A DNA stretch of 64,000 bases from Scilla litardierei (GCA_030789695.1 CM061138.1:19664214-19728213); one strand, 5' to 3'; shown: positions 1 to 10,327, counted from the stretch's first letter. Notes: generated from the sequence alone by a model not told the origin. Program-made: numbers and translations.

Positions 1-597
1 TTTCCTGCTGCGTGTACTTTCGTTTGTTCGTCTGTTATAACCCCAGCATGTTAATCAACCAGTAAATCGTTGTAAGATAATTGGCGCACTTGCAGTTTGG
101 TCTAACCCCTTCTTGTAGACCTTACCTGACGTACAGTTCCTTCTTTTGGTGCTGTACGTCAGGGATTGAGCCAGAGTACGTCGAGGAGACCGACTTGCCA
201 GTTGATGTGGAGCCAGAGAGTGCTGATCCCGAGTACGATCCTGAGGAGGACCAGAGCTAGAGACTTCTCGTCGCAAATTCCGTAGATATCCATTTCTTAT
301 AGCTGGGTGCGTAGCACCCTTTGTTTCCTTGTTTAGGGCGGGTGCTTGCACCGTTAGATTTTCCTTTCTGCAGTTGTAGCCCTTCGGGCGTTGAGACTCT
401 GTACTTTTGATATGTTGAAATAAAATGATTTGTCACTTCCTTTTTGATACTCTTATTGTTCTGTACTGACATGCAGGGACCTGTACCTTCGTATTGGTAC
501 CACACAGACGCTTATTGGGTCAGGGCTCCTTAGCTCTGGCCTAAGCGGGCCTTAGTCACGCTTCGCCTCCGCTGTTTTGGGAAGCGGGGCGTGACAC
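1..597 (+). mobile_element. 3' part of a gypsy-type LTR (element A)
   Basis: The window opens inside a long terminal repeat. It ends in GGGAAGCGGGGCGTGACA at 597, nearly the same end as the LTRs finishing at 5535, 12823, 19309 and 25142, so it belongs to the same group of chromovirus-like LTRs. It carries the group's hairpin (125-163) followed by codons for an acidic peptide. The start of the LTR and the body of the element lie outside the window. The sequence right of 597 belongs to another LTR, so this element probably inserted into that one. Small reading frames here are not genes. Confidence 0.7.
125..163 (+). other. LTR hairpin, element A
   Basis: A 12-bp perfect inverted repeat (125-136 pairs with 152-163) with a 15-nt loop. 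Hairpins stand at the same relative place, just before a GAGCC(A/T) motif, at 5051-5091, 12339-12379 and 18926-18959, with different stem sequences. The stem is seen directly; an RNA role is inferred. Confidence 0.65.
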
Positions 598-1263
598 TTT
601 ACGCATTCCATGCACGTTACTTACTATACTTGTGCAGTCACAGTATTTTACTGGTCGTATTTTTAGTTACAGCAGTAGCCTGTTACACTTGCACTCCCAC
701 GTACAGTTGTTCTCTCCTTTCAGTGTTGTTTACTTTTACCACTCAGTTGTGTACAGTTACTTTACTGGTCGTATTTTTAGTTACAGCAGTAGCCTGTTAC
801 ACTTGCACTCCCACGTACAGTTGTTCTCTCCTTTCAGTGTTGTTTACTTTTACCACTCAGTTGTATACAGTTACTTTACCTTTCCCTCTGCTCTGCTTGT
901 ACGTAGTTACCGTTGTCATACTTGTACACTGCTTCTTTTCTATATTTAGAATTGTTGTGACTTACCTTCAGTTCCATTTATGGCACCGGCAGACGACGAT
1001 TAGATCGAGGAAGTTGCCCCTGAGTTTGCAGAGCCAGAGTTCGACCAGGAGACCGCAGCTTTCAGTCTTATTTTTCACTTATGTACTTTCTTATTTCATG
1101 TATATTTGTTGGAGTGTATTGTACAGTATGGATTGTAATAATTGGACACTGTTTGTGTATTTTTGTACATCTCTGCATCGTGGCTATTTTGTTTTCACTT
1201 GTTAACTGCAGGACCTGTACAAATATCAAATAAGTAACGGGCCCCCGATAGCGAGTCGTTACA
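598..1263 (+). mobile_element. LTR fragment (element B), 3' end
   Basis: Ends in GCGAGTCGTTACA at 1263, exactly where Sirevirus pol coding sequence starts again at 1264. It contains GCAGGACCTGTAC near its end, like element A, and an ATG followed by acidic codons (975-1060), but differs widely in sequence, so it is a separate related family. Its 5' part is lost to element A or lies outside the window. The long plus-strand open frame across 591-1205 is low-complexity LTR sequence with an internal tandem repeat, and I do not call it a gene. Confidence 0.55.
647..879 (+). repeat. 114-bp tandem duplication
   Basis: Two adjacent copies (647-760 and 761-874) differ at only one or a few bases, with the first bases of a third copy at 875-879. 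The 114-bp period is a multiple of three, which explains the repeated peptide seen in translation. It lies inside the element B LTR. Confidence 0.85.
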
Positions 1264-2456
1264 GACTAACCACGTCAACTATCGAGACCTTGCAGGATAT
1301 GTTTGCTTCATCTCTTTAGTTGAACCAAAAATTGTGAAGGATGCCCTCATTGATGAATACTGGGTGTCAGCCATGCAAGAAGAACTGAATCACTTTCAGC
1401 AAAATGATATCTGGACTTTTGTGGAAAGACCAAAGGGAATAAACGTTATAGGTACAAAATGGATTTTTAAAAACAAGACTGATGAGAAAGGTAACATTGC
1501 TTGCAACAAAGCTCGTCTAGTTGCTCAAGGATATACTCAGGTTGAAGGTGTAAATTTTGATGAGACGTTTGCTCCTGTTGCCCAACTGGAATCTATCAGA
1601 CTCTTACTTGCTGTATCATGCAGTTTCAACTTCAAATTGCATCAGATGGATGTAAAGAGTGCCTTTCTAAATGAAATTCTAAATGAAGATGTATGCGTGG
1701 AGAAGCTCAAAGGATTTGAAGACCCCTTCCTTCCTAATCATGTGTATCAGTTGAAAAAGGCCCTCTATGGCTTGAAACAAGCGCCAAGGGCCTGGTACGA
1801 GAGACTGACGAAATATCTTTTGCAGAAGGGATATGCGAGAGGGGGAGCTGATAAGACTTTATTTGTTCAGAGAACTAAGTCTACCTTGATAGTATCCCAG
1901 ATCTAGGTGAATGATATAGTGTTCGGATCTACCTCTCAACAGCTAGTTCGTGAGTTCATCTATCTCATGCAGAAGGAGTTTGAGATGAGTATGGTTGGAG
2001 AACTGAATATGTTTCTTGGTCTTCAAGTAAAGCAATCCAATGAAGGGCTATTCATCTCTAAGAGTAAGTACGTTATGAATCTGGTGAAGAGATTTGGACG
2101 GGATAATGTCAGACATGTACGTACTTCTATGTCCACAAGTGAAAAGCTCTCTAAGGATGATAGTGGAAAGTCTGTGGAGGTTACGTTGTACAGGAACATG
2201 ATATGGAGCCTTTTGTATCTCATGGCCAACAGACCAGACATCAGTTTCAGTGTGGGAGTGTACGCTTATTATCAAGCATCTCCCAAGGAGTCTCACCTCA
2301 CGACAGTTAAAAGAATTATTAGATACATAAGTAGTACGGCTGATTATGGTATATGGTATACCAAAGTTACTAACACTCTCTTAGCAGAATACAATGATGC
2401 TGATTGGGCAGGGAATGCTGATGACAGGAAGAGCACTACTGGTGTGTGTTTGAAAC
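1264..2456 (+). pseudogene. pol: copia pol, reverse transcriptase part
   Basis: Encodes most of a Ty1/copia reverse transcriptase, which copies element RNA into DNA. The frame is open from 1265 and shows AMQEELNHFQQNDIW, GTKWIFKNK, RLVAQGYTQ, FAPVAQLESIRLLLA, MDVKSAFLN and ALYGLKQAPRAWYE in the usual order. At 1904-1906 an in-frame TAG replaces the tyrosine codon of the catalytic YVDD box; the next residues are VNDIVFGS, so one catalytic aspartate is also changed to asparagine. The second half continues with FLGLQVKQ, LLYLMANRPDISF and DADWAGNADDRKSTTGVC. The frame then meets an LTR insertion at 2457. The RNase H part resumes about 10.8 kb downstream near 13246. Dead gene. Confidence 0.92.
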
Positions 2457-3359
2457 TGTTGCAGGGTAAAATCCGCTCACAATGAATTTGTATTGAAGTG
2501 GGGAACCATGGGCACGATGGTTACAAGTGTTTAGGGGTGATGATGAAGCTAATCATGATTTGAGGAAGATTTGTAGATGAGGATCTCCTGTTCACCCTTC
2601 CTCTGGTGATGTTCGCTCTCTAGTTGATGAAGGTCGCTCGTCAGTTGACGAAGGTCGCCGCAGGTCGCACGTCCGTTGGCAGCTGGGGCGAACTTCCTGC
2701 AAGGTGAGTAACTCGTCAGAAAGGTTGGGTGGGCTGTCCACCCATAGCCCCTCCAATGCTTAAGTCAGTTGATGACTGCTTGGAGAATGTTGGACACGCA
2801 GGGTGATCTTAGTGGCAGATCGACACTTGCGTGGCGAACTAGTGTGGAAGGCGCAAATATATGGAGGATATTCGGTCTTGGGTATAAGTAGATGTGTTAG
2901 ATGTTTTTTACTGACCAGCCAACCAGCCCCCTTCTTGTTGGAGGAGAGTGGGTATTTATAAGGCTGAGAGACAGTTGTTCGCCATCATGTTAGCTGTTGA
3001 ATCAACCAAGCTGGCACTCGAGTACTGAAGCGATAGGTTGGCAAGCTGTGTCAGGGATATTTCCCACATTAATGATGTAACGACTGCTTTTCATGTATCT
3101 GGATTTAATATAATATAATATATGTTTTGGTGGATTTTCTCCTCTTGTGTGGTTTTCGTCTCCGTAGCTTTCATTTTCGATCGATTCGTCGTATTTTCTC
3201 GCTTCTTCCTTAGGATTGTCGATTTCGAAGTATGTCACTCGTGACGGACTTCATAACGGTCGTATCTAACTATTAGATCAAGCCTAGGAGTCTTAGAAAT
3301 CGATCCCGGGGCCCCGCGCTCCGTATCGGAACTTTTGTGCACATTAGCTGGTGTAAGAA

Positions 3360-3775
3360 GGGGCACCGACCGACTAGATGACGATCCACTCGGTCGGTAA
3401 TCCTTCTTGGACCGACTAGTTGGCTTTCTAAAATTATTCAGGAGTTAATGTTAATCGTTAGTCGGTCTAAGAACGTTGGTTGACCGACTAGGTTGCAAAC
3501 TAGTCGGTCGGCAATGCTTATTTAACCGACTAACTCATCATCTTAATTTTAGTTGAGCTACTGTTTACTCTTAGTCGGTCTAAGAACGTTCATCGACCGA
3601 CTAGATGCTAAACTAGTCGTTCAGTATTTGTTCATGGACCGACTAACTCTAGAATCCTATTTTCGTTCAGAAGTTACTGTTTACACTTAGTCGGTCTGCG
3701 TTGGTCGACCGACCGACTAGTTGCCAAACTAGTCGGTCAGTGGTTGCTCTTTGACCGACTAACCAGTGTCAAAAC
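3360..3775 (+). promoter_or_regulatory. U3 array of ACCGACTAG / CTAGTCGGT palindromes
   Basis: About fifteen copies of the core CCGACTA or its complement in 415 bp, in alternating orientation and set in a loose higher-order repeat of about 115 bp. The array stops just upstream of the TATA box. It recurs at 10645-11060 and in the partial LTR from 63340. The position suggests enhancer-like protein binding sites; that role is inferred. Confidence 0.7.
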
Positions 3776-3805
3776 CCTAATTTCTGGGCAGCCGCCAGCC
3801 CATCC

Positions 3806-3813
3806 TATTTAAA
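3806..3813 (+). promoter_or_regulatory. TATA box of the Tekay LTR
   Basis: TATTTAAA followed by a C/A-rich leader, in the place expected for the U3/R boundary. The same sequence occurs in the 3' LTR near 11093. Confidence 0.6.
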
Positions 3814-4355
3814 CCCAACCCAAACGATTTCTTCTTCCTCAACACGACCCAAAACCCTAAAATCTTCCCCCTTGAGCCCCCATCTTCCTCCAAGCTTCAT
3901 TTCTTCATTCCAAGCCTCAAATCCATCATCCAAACCATCCATTCACTCCATCTACCTCTCATCTTCCCCAAAATCTCACCAAAACCCATCAAAATCCCCA
4001 AATCCCCCAAAACCCTAATTCTCCCAAACTTCTCCAATCTTTTCCAGATCTGATCCTAGGGTTCCCCGGAGTGTCTTTCCGTCTCCTCTTGGTAAGAAAT
4101 CGATCTACCGTTGTTTTCATAACCTATTGGTATTTTTATGAAACCCTAATAAAATTTCATGTTGTTTGATGATTGTTCCCCCAAAACAGCGATTTCCCCG
4201 TAGATTGGCATCCGTGTGACGAAGTGGTCGTCATCCCCGGTGCTAGGCAAGTGAAACTTGACACTTAGGGTTTAGGCCATGTTTTAGGCCATTTGCTTGT
4301 TGTAGGCGTAAAAGAGGCTAGGCGACGAAATGATACTCGCCTAGGCGCAAATTGG

Positions 4356-4384
4356 GGAACTAGCTTGACAACGAAGCTAGTTCC
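4356..4384 (+). other. Perfect 11-bp hairpin in the LTR
   Basis: GGAACTAGCTT (4356-4366) pairs fully with AAGCTAGTTCC (4374-4384) around a 7-nt loop. An identical hairpin lies in the 3' LTR near 11643-11671. It falls in the transcribed part of the LTR. Function unknown. Confidence 0.6.
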
Positions 4385-5050
4385 GATATTTAGCATGTTG
4401 CACAATTTCCATGTCATGTTTACTTTCCATTAACGGTACGCAAATTAATTGTCATGTCATTGCGTTCTTTAAGTGTTTCTGTGATTGCGTAGCTTTGCTA
4501 CAAATGCTTGTGTTCCTGGCTCGTGTTCCAGAAGCGGGCCATGTGTTGGTTGATAGCCAATGCCCGAATTGCGTGTTTCCGGCTAGGTGCACCCCTACGC
4601 CAAATGTTTAAGAATGCGAGCTCATGTTCGGGGCAACCCCAGGCTCACTAGCTGAGTTCATTGTGCGGGGACCCTGGCTCCATTACGTGTGGGTATTGGG
4701 GGTAAGAGTTAAGCGACCAATCAACTGGGAGTCTGCTCGATCAGCAACTGCAGTGGTAAGGCGTAAACTCTTAGGTTTGGGGTAGTTGTTAAGCGGCCAC
4801 TCAGCGGATGTGAAACCATTCAGCTGTAAGGCGTAAACATCTACAAAATGACGTGAATAGTGAATTGATTGAGATTGATAGCAGCGTGGCTACTCTTGTC
4901 TTGTCTTGTCCCGATGATTGCTCTCTTGTACAAATTATCTTGCCATGTCTTGATTGTGCACTCATGTTATAACTGCCATGTCATGCATACTAAACTGCTA
5001 GGTTGCTAGTTGCCTTACTTCAGTTTCCTTGCCCAAGTCTTTTAGACTTG

Positions 5051-5091
5051 CTGACATGTGCCCCTTTACTCTTTTGGGTGACACATGTTAG
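5051..5091 (+). other. LTR hairpin, Tekay copy
   Basis: CTGACATGTG (5051-5060) pairs with CACATGTTAG (5082-5091) with one G-T pair. It corresponds in position to hairpins at 125-163 and 18926-18959, whose stems differ in sequence but still pair. The right arm contains the ATG of the acidic frame. Confidence 0.6.
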
Positions 5092-5192
5092 ATCCTGAGC
5101 CTGAGTACCTTGTTGAGGACGAGGTGTTTGCTGACGCCGAGCCCGAGCTTGTGTTTGACGGGGAGTACGTGGACACTGGGGACCAGTCCTAG
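5085..5192 (+). CDS. Possible 35-residue acidic peptide in the LTR
   Basis: An ATG in the right arm of the LTR hairpin opens a 35-codon frame rich in Asp, Glu and Pro, starting MLDPEPEYLVEDEVF and ending in DQS and a stop. The frame is preserved in the 3' LTR (12373-12480). In element A the matching stretch (164-260) is also open and acidic and ends in DQS and a stop, although the nucleotides differ; its start codon position reads ACG. Element B has an ATG and an acidic frame broken by one stop. The non-coding element at 16012 has ATG, five codons and a stop. Conservation of reading frame is seen; whether it is translated is unknown. It may be a relic of leader or gag sequence. Confidence 0.35.
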   Translation: MLDPEPEYLVEDEVFADAEPELVFDGEYVDTGDQS

Positions 5193-5535
5193 TGTCTTTG
5201 TTGTGTTTTACTTTTGTTAGACAGTTGTTTTGTTATCGGTGCGTAGCACCCATACTTTGTTATGTCGTTTCTTTTGTTGGCCTTGTTCTGGGCCTTAGAC
5301 TCTTTTCTTTTAGCCTGGTGGCTTTTCTGGATGTTGGACTTATTTTCTTGTTGGACAATGTATGAGATGTGAGATTTTATTTCAGTCTCTCCTTGTGTTA
5401 TTATTGTTATTCTGTTGTGGTTACAGGGACATGCTTATGTATTATTGACGCTTATCGGGTTTGGGGCTTCACAGCTCCACTCCCGTGCGGACCTTTTCAC
5501 GTCTCGCCTCCATTTTAGGGAAGCGGGTCGTGACA

Positions 5536-5562
5536 GGTTTTGTTGGTGGCCCATGCAGGTCC
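5536..5562 (+). other. Candidate primer-binding region, non-canonical
   Basis: The sequence right after the 5' LTR does not contain the initiator-Met site TGGTATCAGAGC. It reads GGTTTTGTTGGTGGCCCATG and continues CAGGTCC. The same motif follows the 5' LTR at 19310 and, on the minus strand, at 41953-41976. This conservation suggests it primes reverse transcription, from another tRNA or by another route. Confidence 0.5.
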
Positions 5563-5678
5563 TTCTGTAACTGTGATTTTTGGAATAGCGATAATAATAT
5601 TAGAATGTCCAATAAATTAAGTTCGACGTCCGAGTCATAAGCTATGAGTCTAATCTGATTCGTTTTCTATGTCACTAG

Positions 5679-6810
5679 ATGGCAGGAAGACGTTTCACCC
5701 GTGGTGGGGGTAGTGGTGCGACCCCTCATGATGAGGAGCCTGAGCGGGAACCCACCAGCGGTGAGATGATGCGGATGATGCTCCAGATGATGCAAGTGCA
5801 GCAGGGCGTGCTTTTACAAGTCCAGAATGCTCCACTTGCTCGAGCTGCCCGGGCTCTTCCGGATGCCCCTCGCTCTGAGCCAGGAGCGAAGCAATTTCGG
5901 GAGCTGGGTCCCGCATATTTTGATGGTTCTGAGGGTCCTCTGGCTGCCGATGAGTGGATTCGGAACATCGAGGACAATCTGAAGATGGCCAAGATCACCC
6001 CGGCTGGATGGGTTGATTTGGCGAAGAGGCAACTCAAGGATAATGATCGGAATTGGTGGGATGCGGAAGAGAAGATGTTGGTGGAGCCGATAGCTTGGGC
6101 TACCTTCAAGGCCAGATTTGAGGGTGAGTTCTTCCCGAAAGCTGCCAGGGAGGAGATGCTGTAGCGTTTTATCGATTTGAAGCAAGGGAACTCGTCGGTG
6201 GACATGTATCACCAAGAGTTCATGAGGCTGAGTCGGTTTGCACCAAAGATGATGCAGGACGCTGAGGAGAGAGCTCAGAGGTTCCTGCAGGGGCTTGCTT
6301 CGGAGCTCCAGAGTTTTGTGACCTCTTCTGACCGGGAATCTTATCAGAAGGTTCCGGTCACTGCCAAGAGGCAGGAGCTGCTCGTGAACCAGAGGAAGGG
6401 GTCTGTTGTTGGTGCTGGGAAGAGGCCTGTGGAACAGGCGAGAGCTGTGGTTAGACCTGGATTCAGGCCTAATCAGTCCGCTCAGTTTAAGAGGCCAGGA
6501 GGGCCTATTCTGAAGTCTTGCCATTTCTGCGGCAAGCCTGGCCACGTCAAGGATCAGTGTCGGAAGTTTTTGGGCCAGTGTCTGATTTGTGGTGATGCTT
6601 CCCATGCCGCGAAGGATTGTCGGCACGCGAATCAGCTGCGGAGGGCACCTGTTGCAGCTCAGCCGTTGCAGCAGCGAGCGTCTGTTCCTGCTGGTCGTGG
6701 AGCAGCTCTTATTCCGCAGGGGCAGGCTTTTCGGCAGGCTGTTCCGCCGAGGAGGCAGGCTTTTCTGATGACCGCTGCGGAGAGCGAGGCTGTGGATGAG
6801 GTTATCACAG
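5679..6810 (+). pseudogene. gag: gag (capsid/nucleocapsid) of the Tekay-like element, one stop
   Basis: Starts at ATG 5679 (MAGRRFTRGGG) and encodes a gypsy Gag, the structural protein of the particle. It has an M/Q-rich N-terminal helix region, the retrotransposon Gag core (FDGSEGPLAADEWI, KRQLKDNDRNWWD, FKARFEGEFF), then QGNSSVDMYHQEF and FAPKMM. Two CCHC zinc knuckles follow: CHFCGKPGHVKDQC near 6520 and CLICGDASHAAKDC near 6580. A TAG at 6162-6164 interrupts the frame, probably a CAG to TAG change, and the same frame continues after it. The frame reaches a likely splice donor at 6811 and joins the protease at 6924. Confidence 0.88.
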
Positions 6811-6923
6811 GTAATCCTCACTCTAGCTGTTACTTTCCTAGCTGGTTTTGATTGTTAGATTGTGTTGTTTGCTTGAACATGGTTGTTTGCTAGACTAGGG
6901 TTTGATTGTTAATTGATTGTTAG
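6811..6923 (+). other. Probable intron between gag and protease
   Basis: A 113-bp stretch, T-rich towards its 3' side, beginning GTAATC and ending TTGTTAG. It contains stops in the gag frame. Removing it joins VITG to [18 protein letters not shown] in one frame, the run normally seen in gypsy proteins before the protease DSGA. Splicing is inferred from the frame and border dinucleotides. Confidence 0.65.
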
Positions 6924-9900
6924 GTGTGGTTTTGGTTTGCACATTTCCTGCACGAGTCCTCTTTGACTCTGGTGCATCGATGTGCATTATTTCTCGGAGT
7001 TTCGTGGAGAGGCATTCCTTGTCGACGTCCCCTCTTCCAAAGAGTTGGAATATCGTTACAGGGAATGGTGTGGTCTCGGTGCATCTTGGTTGCAATTCTT
7101 GCTCGTTGGTGGTCTGTGGACATGAGCTTTTCGCTGATTTCATTGTCCACGACATCATCAACTATGATGCAGTTCTTGGGATGGATTGGCTTGCGAGCTT
7201 CTATGCTACGATCGACTGTCGGAGGAAGAAGGTGGTGTTCGAGATTCCTGGACATCCGGTATTTGAGTTCAGTCGTGGTAGCAGTTCGCTTGGTCCTGTC
7301 AGATTTCGGGCCAGGCCGGTGGAGGCTGTGGCTATGCAGATGGAGCTGGAGTGGCCAGCTGTGGTGCGTGATTTTGGCGACGTCTTCCCCGAGGAGATGT
7401 CTGGTTTGCCGCCTGATCAGGCTTTGGAGTTTTCTATTGATCTCGTTCCAGGTGCGCAGCCGATTTCGAAGGCGTCGTATCGTATGGCACCCGCTGAGTT
7501 GGAAGAGTTGCGGAAGCAGTTGGATGAGCTTTTGCAGAAGGGTTATATTAATCCTAGCGTGTCTCCGTGGGGAGCACCGGTGTTGCTGGTTAAGAAGAAG
7601 GATGGTTCGCGTCGCATGTGCGTGGACTATCGGGAGTTGAATGCGGTGACCATTAAGAATAAATACCCGTTGCCTCGCATCGATGATATTTTTGATCAGC
7701 TTGGAGGTTCGAGGGTGTTTTCTAAATTGGATTTGAGGAGTGGTTACCATCAGTTGAAGGTGAAGAAGGGAGATGTTCTGAAAACAGCGTTCAGGACGAA
7801 GTATGGACACTATGAGTTTGTGGTTATGCCTTTTGGCGTAACTAACGCGCCCGCAGTTTTCATGAATCTGATGAACCTGATTTTCTACGACTTTTTGGAT
7901 AAGTTTGTCGTTATCTTTATTGACGACATTCTGATCTATTCGAAGTCGGAGGAAGAGCATGCCTCGCACTTAAGGACGGTGTTGGAGATTTTGAGGAAGC
8001 ATCGGTTGTATGCTAAGTTTTCGAAGTGCGAGTTTTGGCTGGATAGAGTTGCTTTTCTCGGGCATGTGGTGATTGGAGATGGTATTTCAGTGGATCCTGA
8101 GAAGATTCGGGCCATCAGGGAGTGGCCTGTTCCGTCGTCTGCGTCTGAGATTCGGAGTTTTCTTGGACTTGCTGGTTATTATCGGCGATTCATTAAGGAC
8201 TTTTCCCGTATTGCTGAGCCGATGACCAGGTTGACGCGGAAGGATGTTGCTTTTGTTTGGTCGGGTGATTGTGAGAGTGCTTTTGGTGTTCTGAAGGAGA
8301 GGTTGACGACTGCCCCTATTCTTGTTGTGCCTGATCGCAGCGGTGGATTTGAGATCTTTTGCGATGCTTCTGGCAAGGGTCTCGGTTGTGTGTTGCATCA
8401 GCATGGGCATGTTGTGGCGTATGCGTCTCGTCAGCTTAAGGTTCATGAGAAGAATTACCCGACGCATGATTTGGAGTTGGTTGCCGTTGTGTTTGCTCTT
8501 AAGATTTGGAGGCACTTCCTGCTGAGCGAAAAAGTGAAGATTTTCACCGATCACAAAAGCTTGAAGTATATTTTCACTCAGAAGGAGCTCAACATGCGAC
8601 AACGTCGATGGTTGGAGCTTATGGCGGATTATGAGATCGATTTGCAGTTTCACCCTGGCAAGGTGAATGTGGTTCCGGATGCTTTGAGTAGGCTTCCAAC
8701 GGTGATGATTTTGACCTCGCAGTGGAGATTGCAGCAGGATTTTTGCGAGTCTGGTGTGGAGATTGTTCTTCCTGGAGAGGCTTCGTCGTTGATGTACATG
8801 CAGGTAAGTCGACGATCGTGGATCGGATTAAGGCTGGCCAGGCTGAGGATCCGAAGCTAATGAAGATTCGGGAGCAGGTGGAAGCCGGTCTGCGGACTGA
8901 CTTTCTGATTCATGAGGATGGCTCGCTGAGGTTCGGAGCCAGGTTATGTGTGCCCGCTGGGGATATCAGAGAGGAGTTGATGGTGGAGGCACACAGTTCG
9001 CCGTATTCTGTGCATCCTGGTGGCACCAAGATGTACCAGGATCTTCGTCTGAATTATTGGTGGCATGGGATGAAGAGGAGCGTGGCTCGGAGTGTCGCCA
9101 AGTGCTTGGTTTGCCAGCAAGTGAAGGCAGAGCATCAGCGTACGGCCGGGTTGCTACAACCGCTTCCGATTCCAGAGTGGAAATGGCAACACATCACTAT
9201 GGATTTCGTGACTGGACTACCTCGGAGTCCGAAGCAGAATGACGCGATTTGGGTGATCGTAGATCGATTGACCAAATCTGCGCACTTTATTCCGTTCCGA
9301 GTGGGACAGTCCACTGAGGCGCTAGCGAGGAGATATATGGAGGTAAAATTCTTTTACTCTCCGTTTTATTTCCTTTTCCTAGTTTGGATAGTGATGTAAC
9401 GTGAATCGTGCAGGAGATTGTGCGACTTCATGGAGTCCCCGTGAGTATCGTGTCTGACAGAGACACGAGGTTCACATCTCAGTTCTGGCAGAGTTTGCAG
9501 AAGAGTTTGGGTACGCGTCTGAGTTTCAGCACGGCGTACCATCCGCATACGGATGGCCAGTCCGAGAGGACGATTCAGATTTTGGAAGACATGCTGAGGG
9601 CGTGCATGTTGGATTTCAAGGGTTCGTGGGAGGACCATCTGCATTTGGTGGAGTTCTCTTACAACAACAGCTTCCAGGCGAGTATTGGCATGGCGCCTTT
9701 CGTCGCTCTTTATGGGAGGAAATGTCGATCGCCATTGAGTTGGGATGACGTTGGTGATCGGGAGCTGTTGGGACCTGAGATGATCGTGGAGGCCGTGGAG
9801 ATCGTCAGGAATATTCGGGAGAGGTTGAGAATTGCTCAGGACCATTTTAAGCATTGGGCGGATGCTAAACGTCGTCCTTTGGAGTTTCAGCCGGGCGACC

Positions 9901-10316
9901 ATGTGTTCTTGAAGATTTCCCCGAATCGTGGTGTGATTCGTTTCGGGAAGCGTGGAAAGTTGAGCCCGCGATACATTGGACTGTTTGACGTTTTGGAGAG
10001 GGTTGGCGAGGTAGCTTATCGCTTGGCCTTGCCGCCATCTTTGGAAGGAGTTCACAATGTTTTCCATGTGTCGCAGCTTCGTCGATACATTAGTGATCCG
10101 TCTCATGCGGTGGATTTTTCGGAGATTACCGTTCGCCCCGATATGACGTATGACCAGCATCCAGTGCAGATTCTGGACAGGCGTCAGAAATCGCTTCGGA
10201 ACAAGATTGTCAATCTTGTGAGGGTGATGTGGCGACATGGCTCACCTGGAGAATCTACTTGGGAGAATGAGGATGAGATGCGAGAGCGTTTCCCACTTTT
10301 GTTTCCGGACTCGTGA
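6924..10316 (+). pseudogene. pol: pol of the Tekay-like element (PR-RT-RH-IN-chromodomain), frameshifted
   Basis: The aspartic protease carries LFDSGAS. Reverse transcriptase shows [36 protein letters not shown], the catalytic [12 protein letters not shown] and [16 protein letters not shown]. RNase H shows [37 protein letters not shown] and VVPDALSRL. Integrase has the His-His-Cys-Cys finger (HSSPYSVHPGGTKMY to CLVCQQVK) and the acidic triad in [17 protein letters not shown] and HTDGQSERT. The C-terminus ([28 protein letters not shown]) matches the chromodomain-type tail of Tekay chromoviruses. A one-base frameshift near 8805, just after RNase H, shifts the frame. A probable 71-bp intron (9343-9413) splits the integrase core. 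The stop codon is at 10314. Confidence 0.93.
9343..9413 (+). other. Probable 71-bp intron in integrase
   Basis: Begins GTAAAATT and ends CGTGCAG. It holds an in-frame stop, and removing it joins RRYME to [15 protein letters not shown] in frame, as expected between the first and second catalytic aspartates. It is short for a plant intron but has correct borders and a T-rich body. Confidence 0.6.
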
Positions 10317-10327
10317 GTATTTGGAAA

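Larger units (their letters stand above)
3076..5535 (+). repeat. 5' LTR of the Tekay-like element
   Basis: Contains, in order: a U3 region with an array of palindromic ACCGACTAG motifs (3360-3775), a TATA box (3806), a pyrimidine-rich leader with AAACCCTAA repeats, an 11-bp hairpin (4356-4384), a 66-codon open frame (4411-4611) also open in the other LTR, a second hairpin (5051-5091) and a 35-codon acidic frame (5085-5192). It shares GGCTCGTGTTCCAG with the non-coding element's LTRs at 16012-25142, which points to common descent. Confidence 0.92.

Noticed and set aside
591..1205. 204-codon plus-strand open frame
   Set aside because: Lies in LTR sequence with a 114-bp tandem duplication, has low complexity and no domain, and spans the border between two different LTRs.
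3840..4030. Telomere-like AAACCCTAA words in the Tekay LTR
   Set aside because: Scattered in a C/A-rich leader and repeated in both LTRs; not a tandem telomeric array.
5814..7969. Long minus-strand frames of 335 and 349 codons
   Set aside because: Antisense shadows of the Tekay gag and pol coding frames; no protein similarity of their own.
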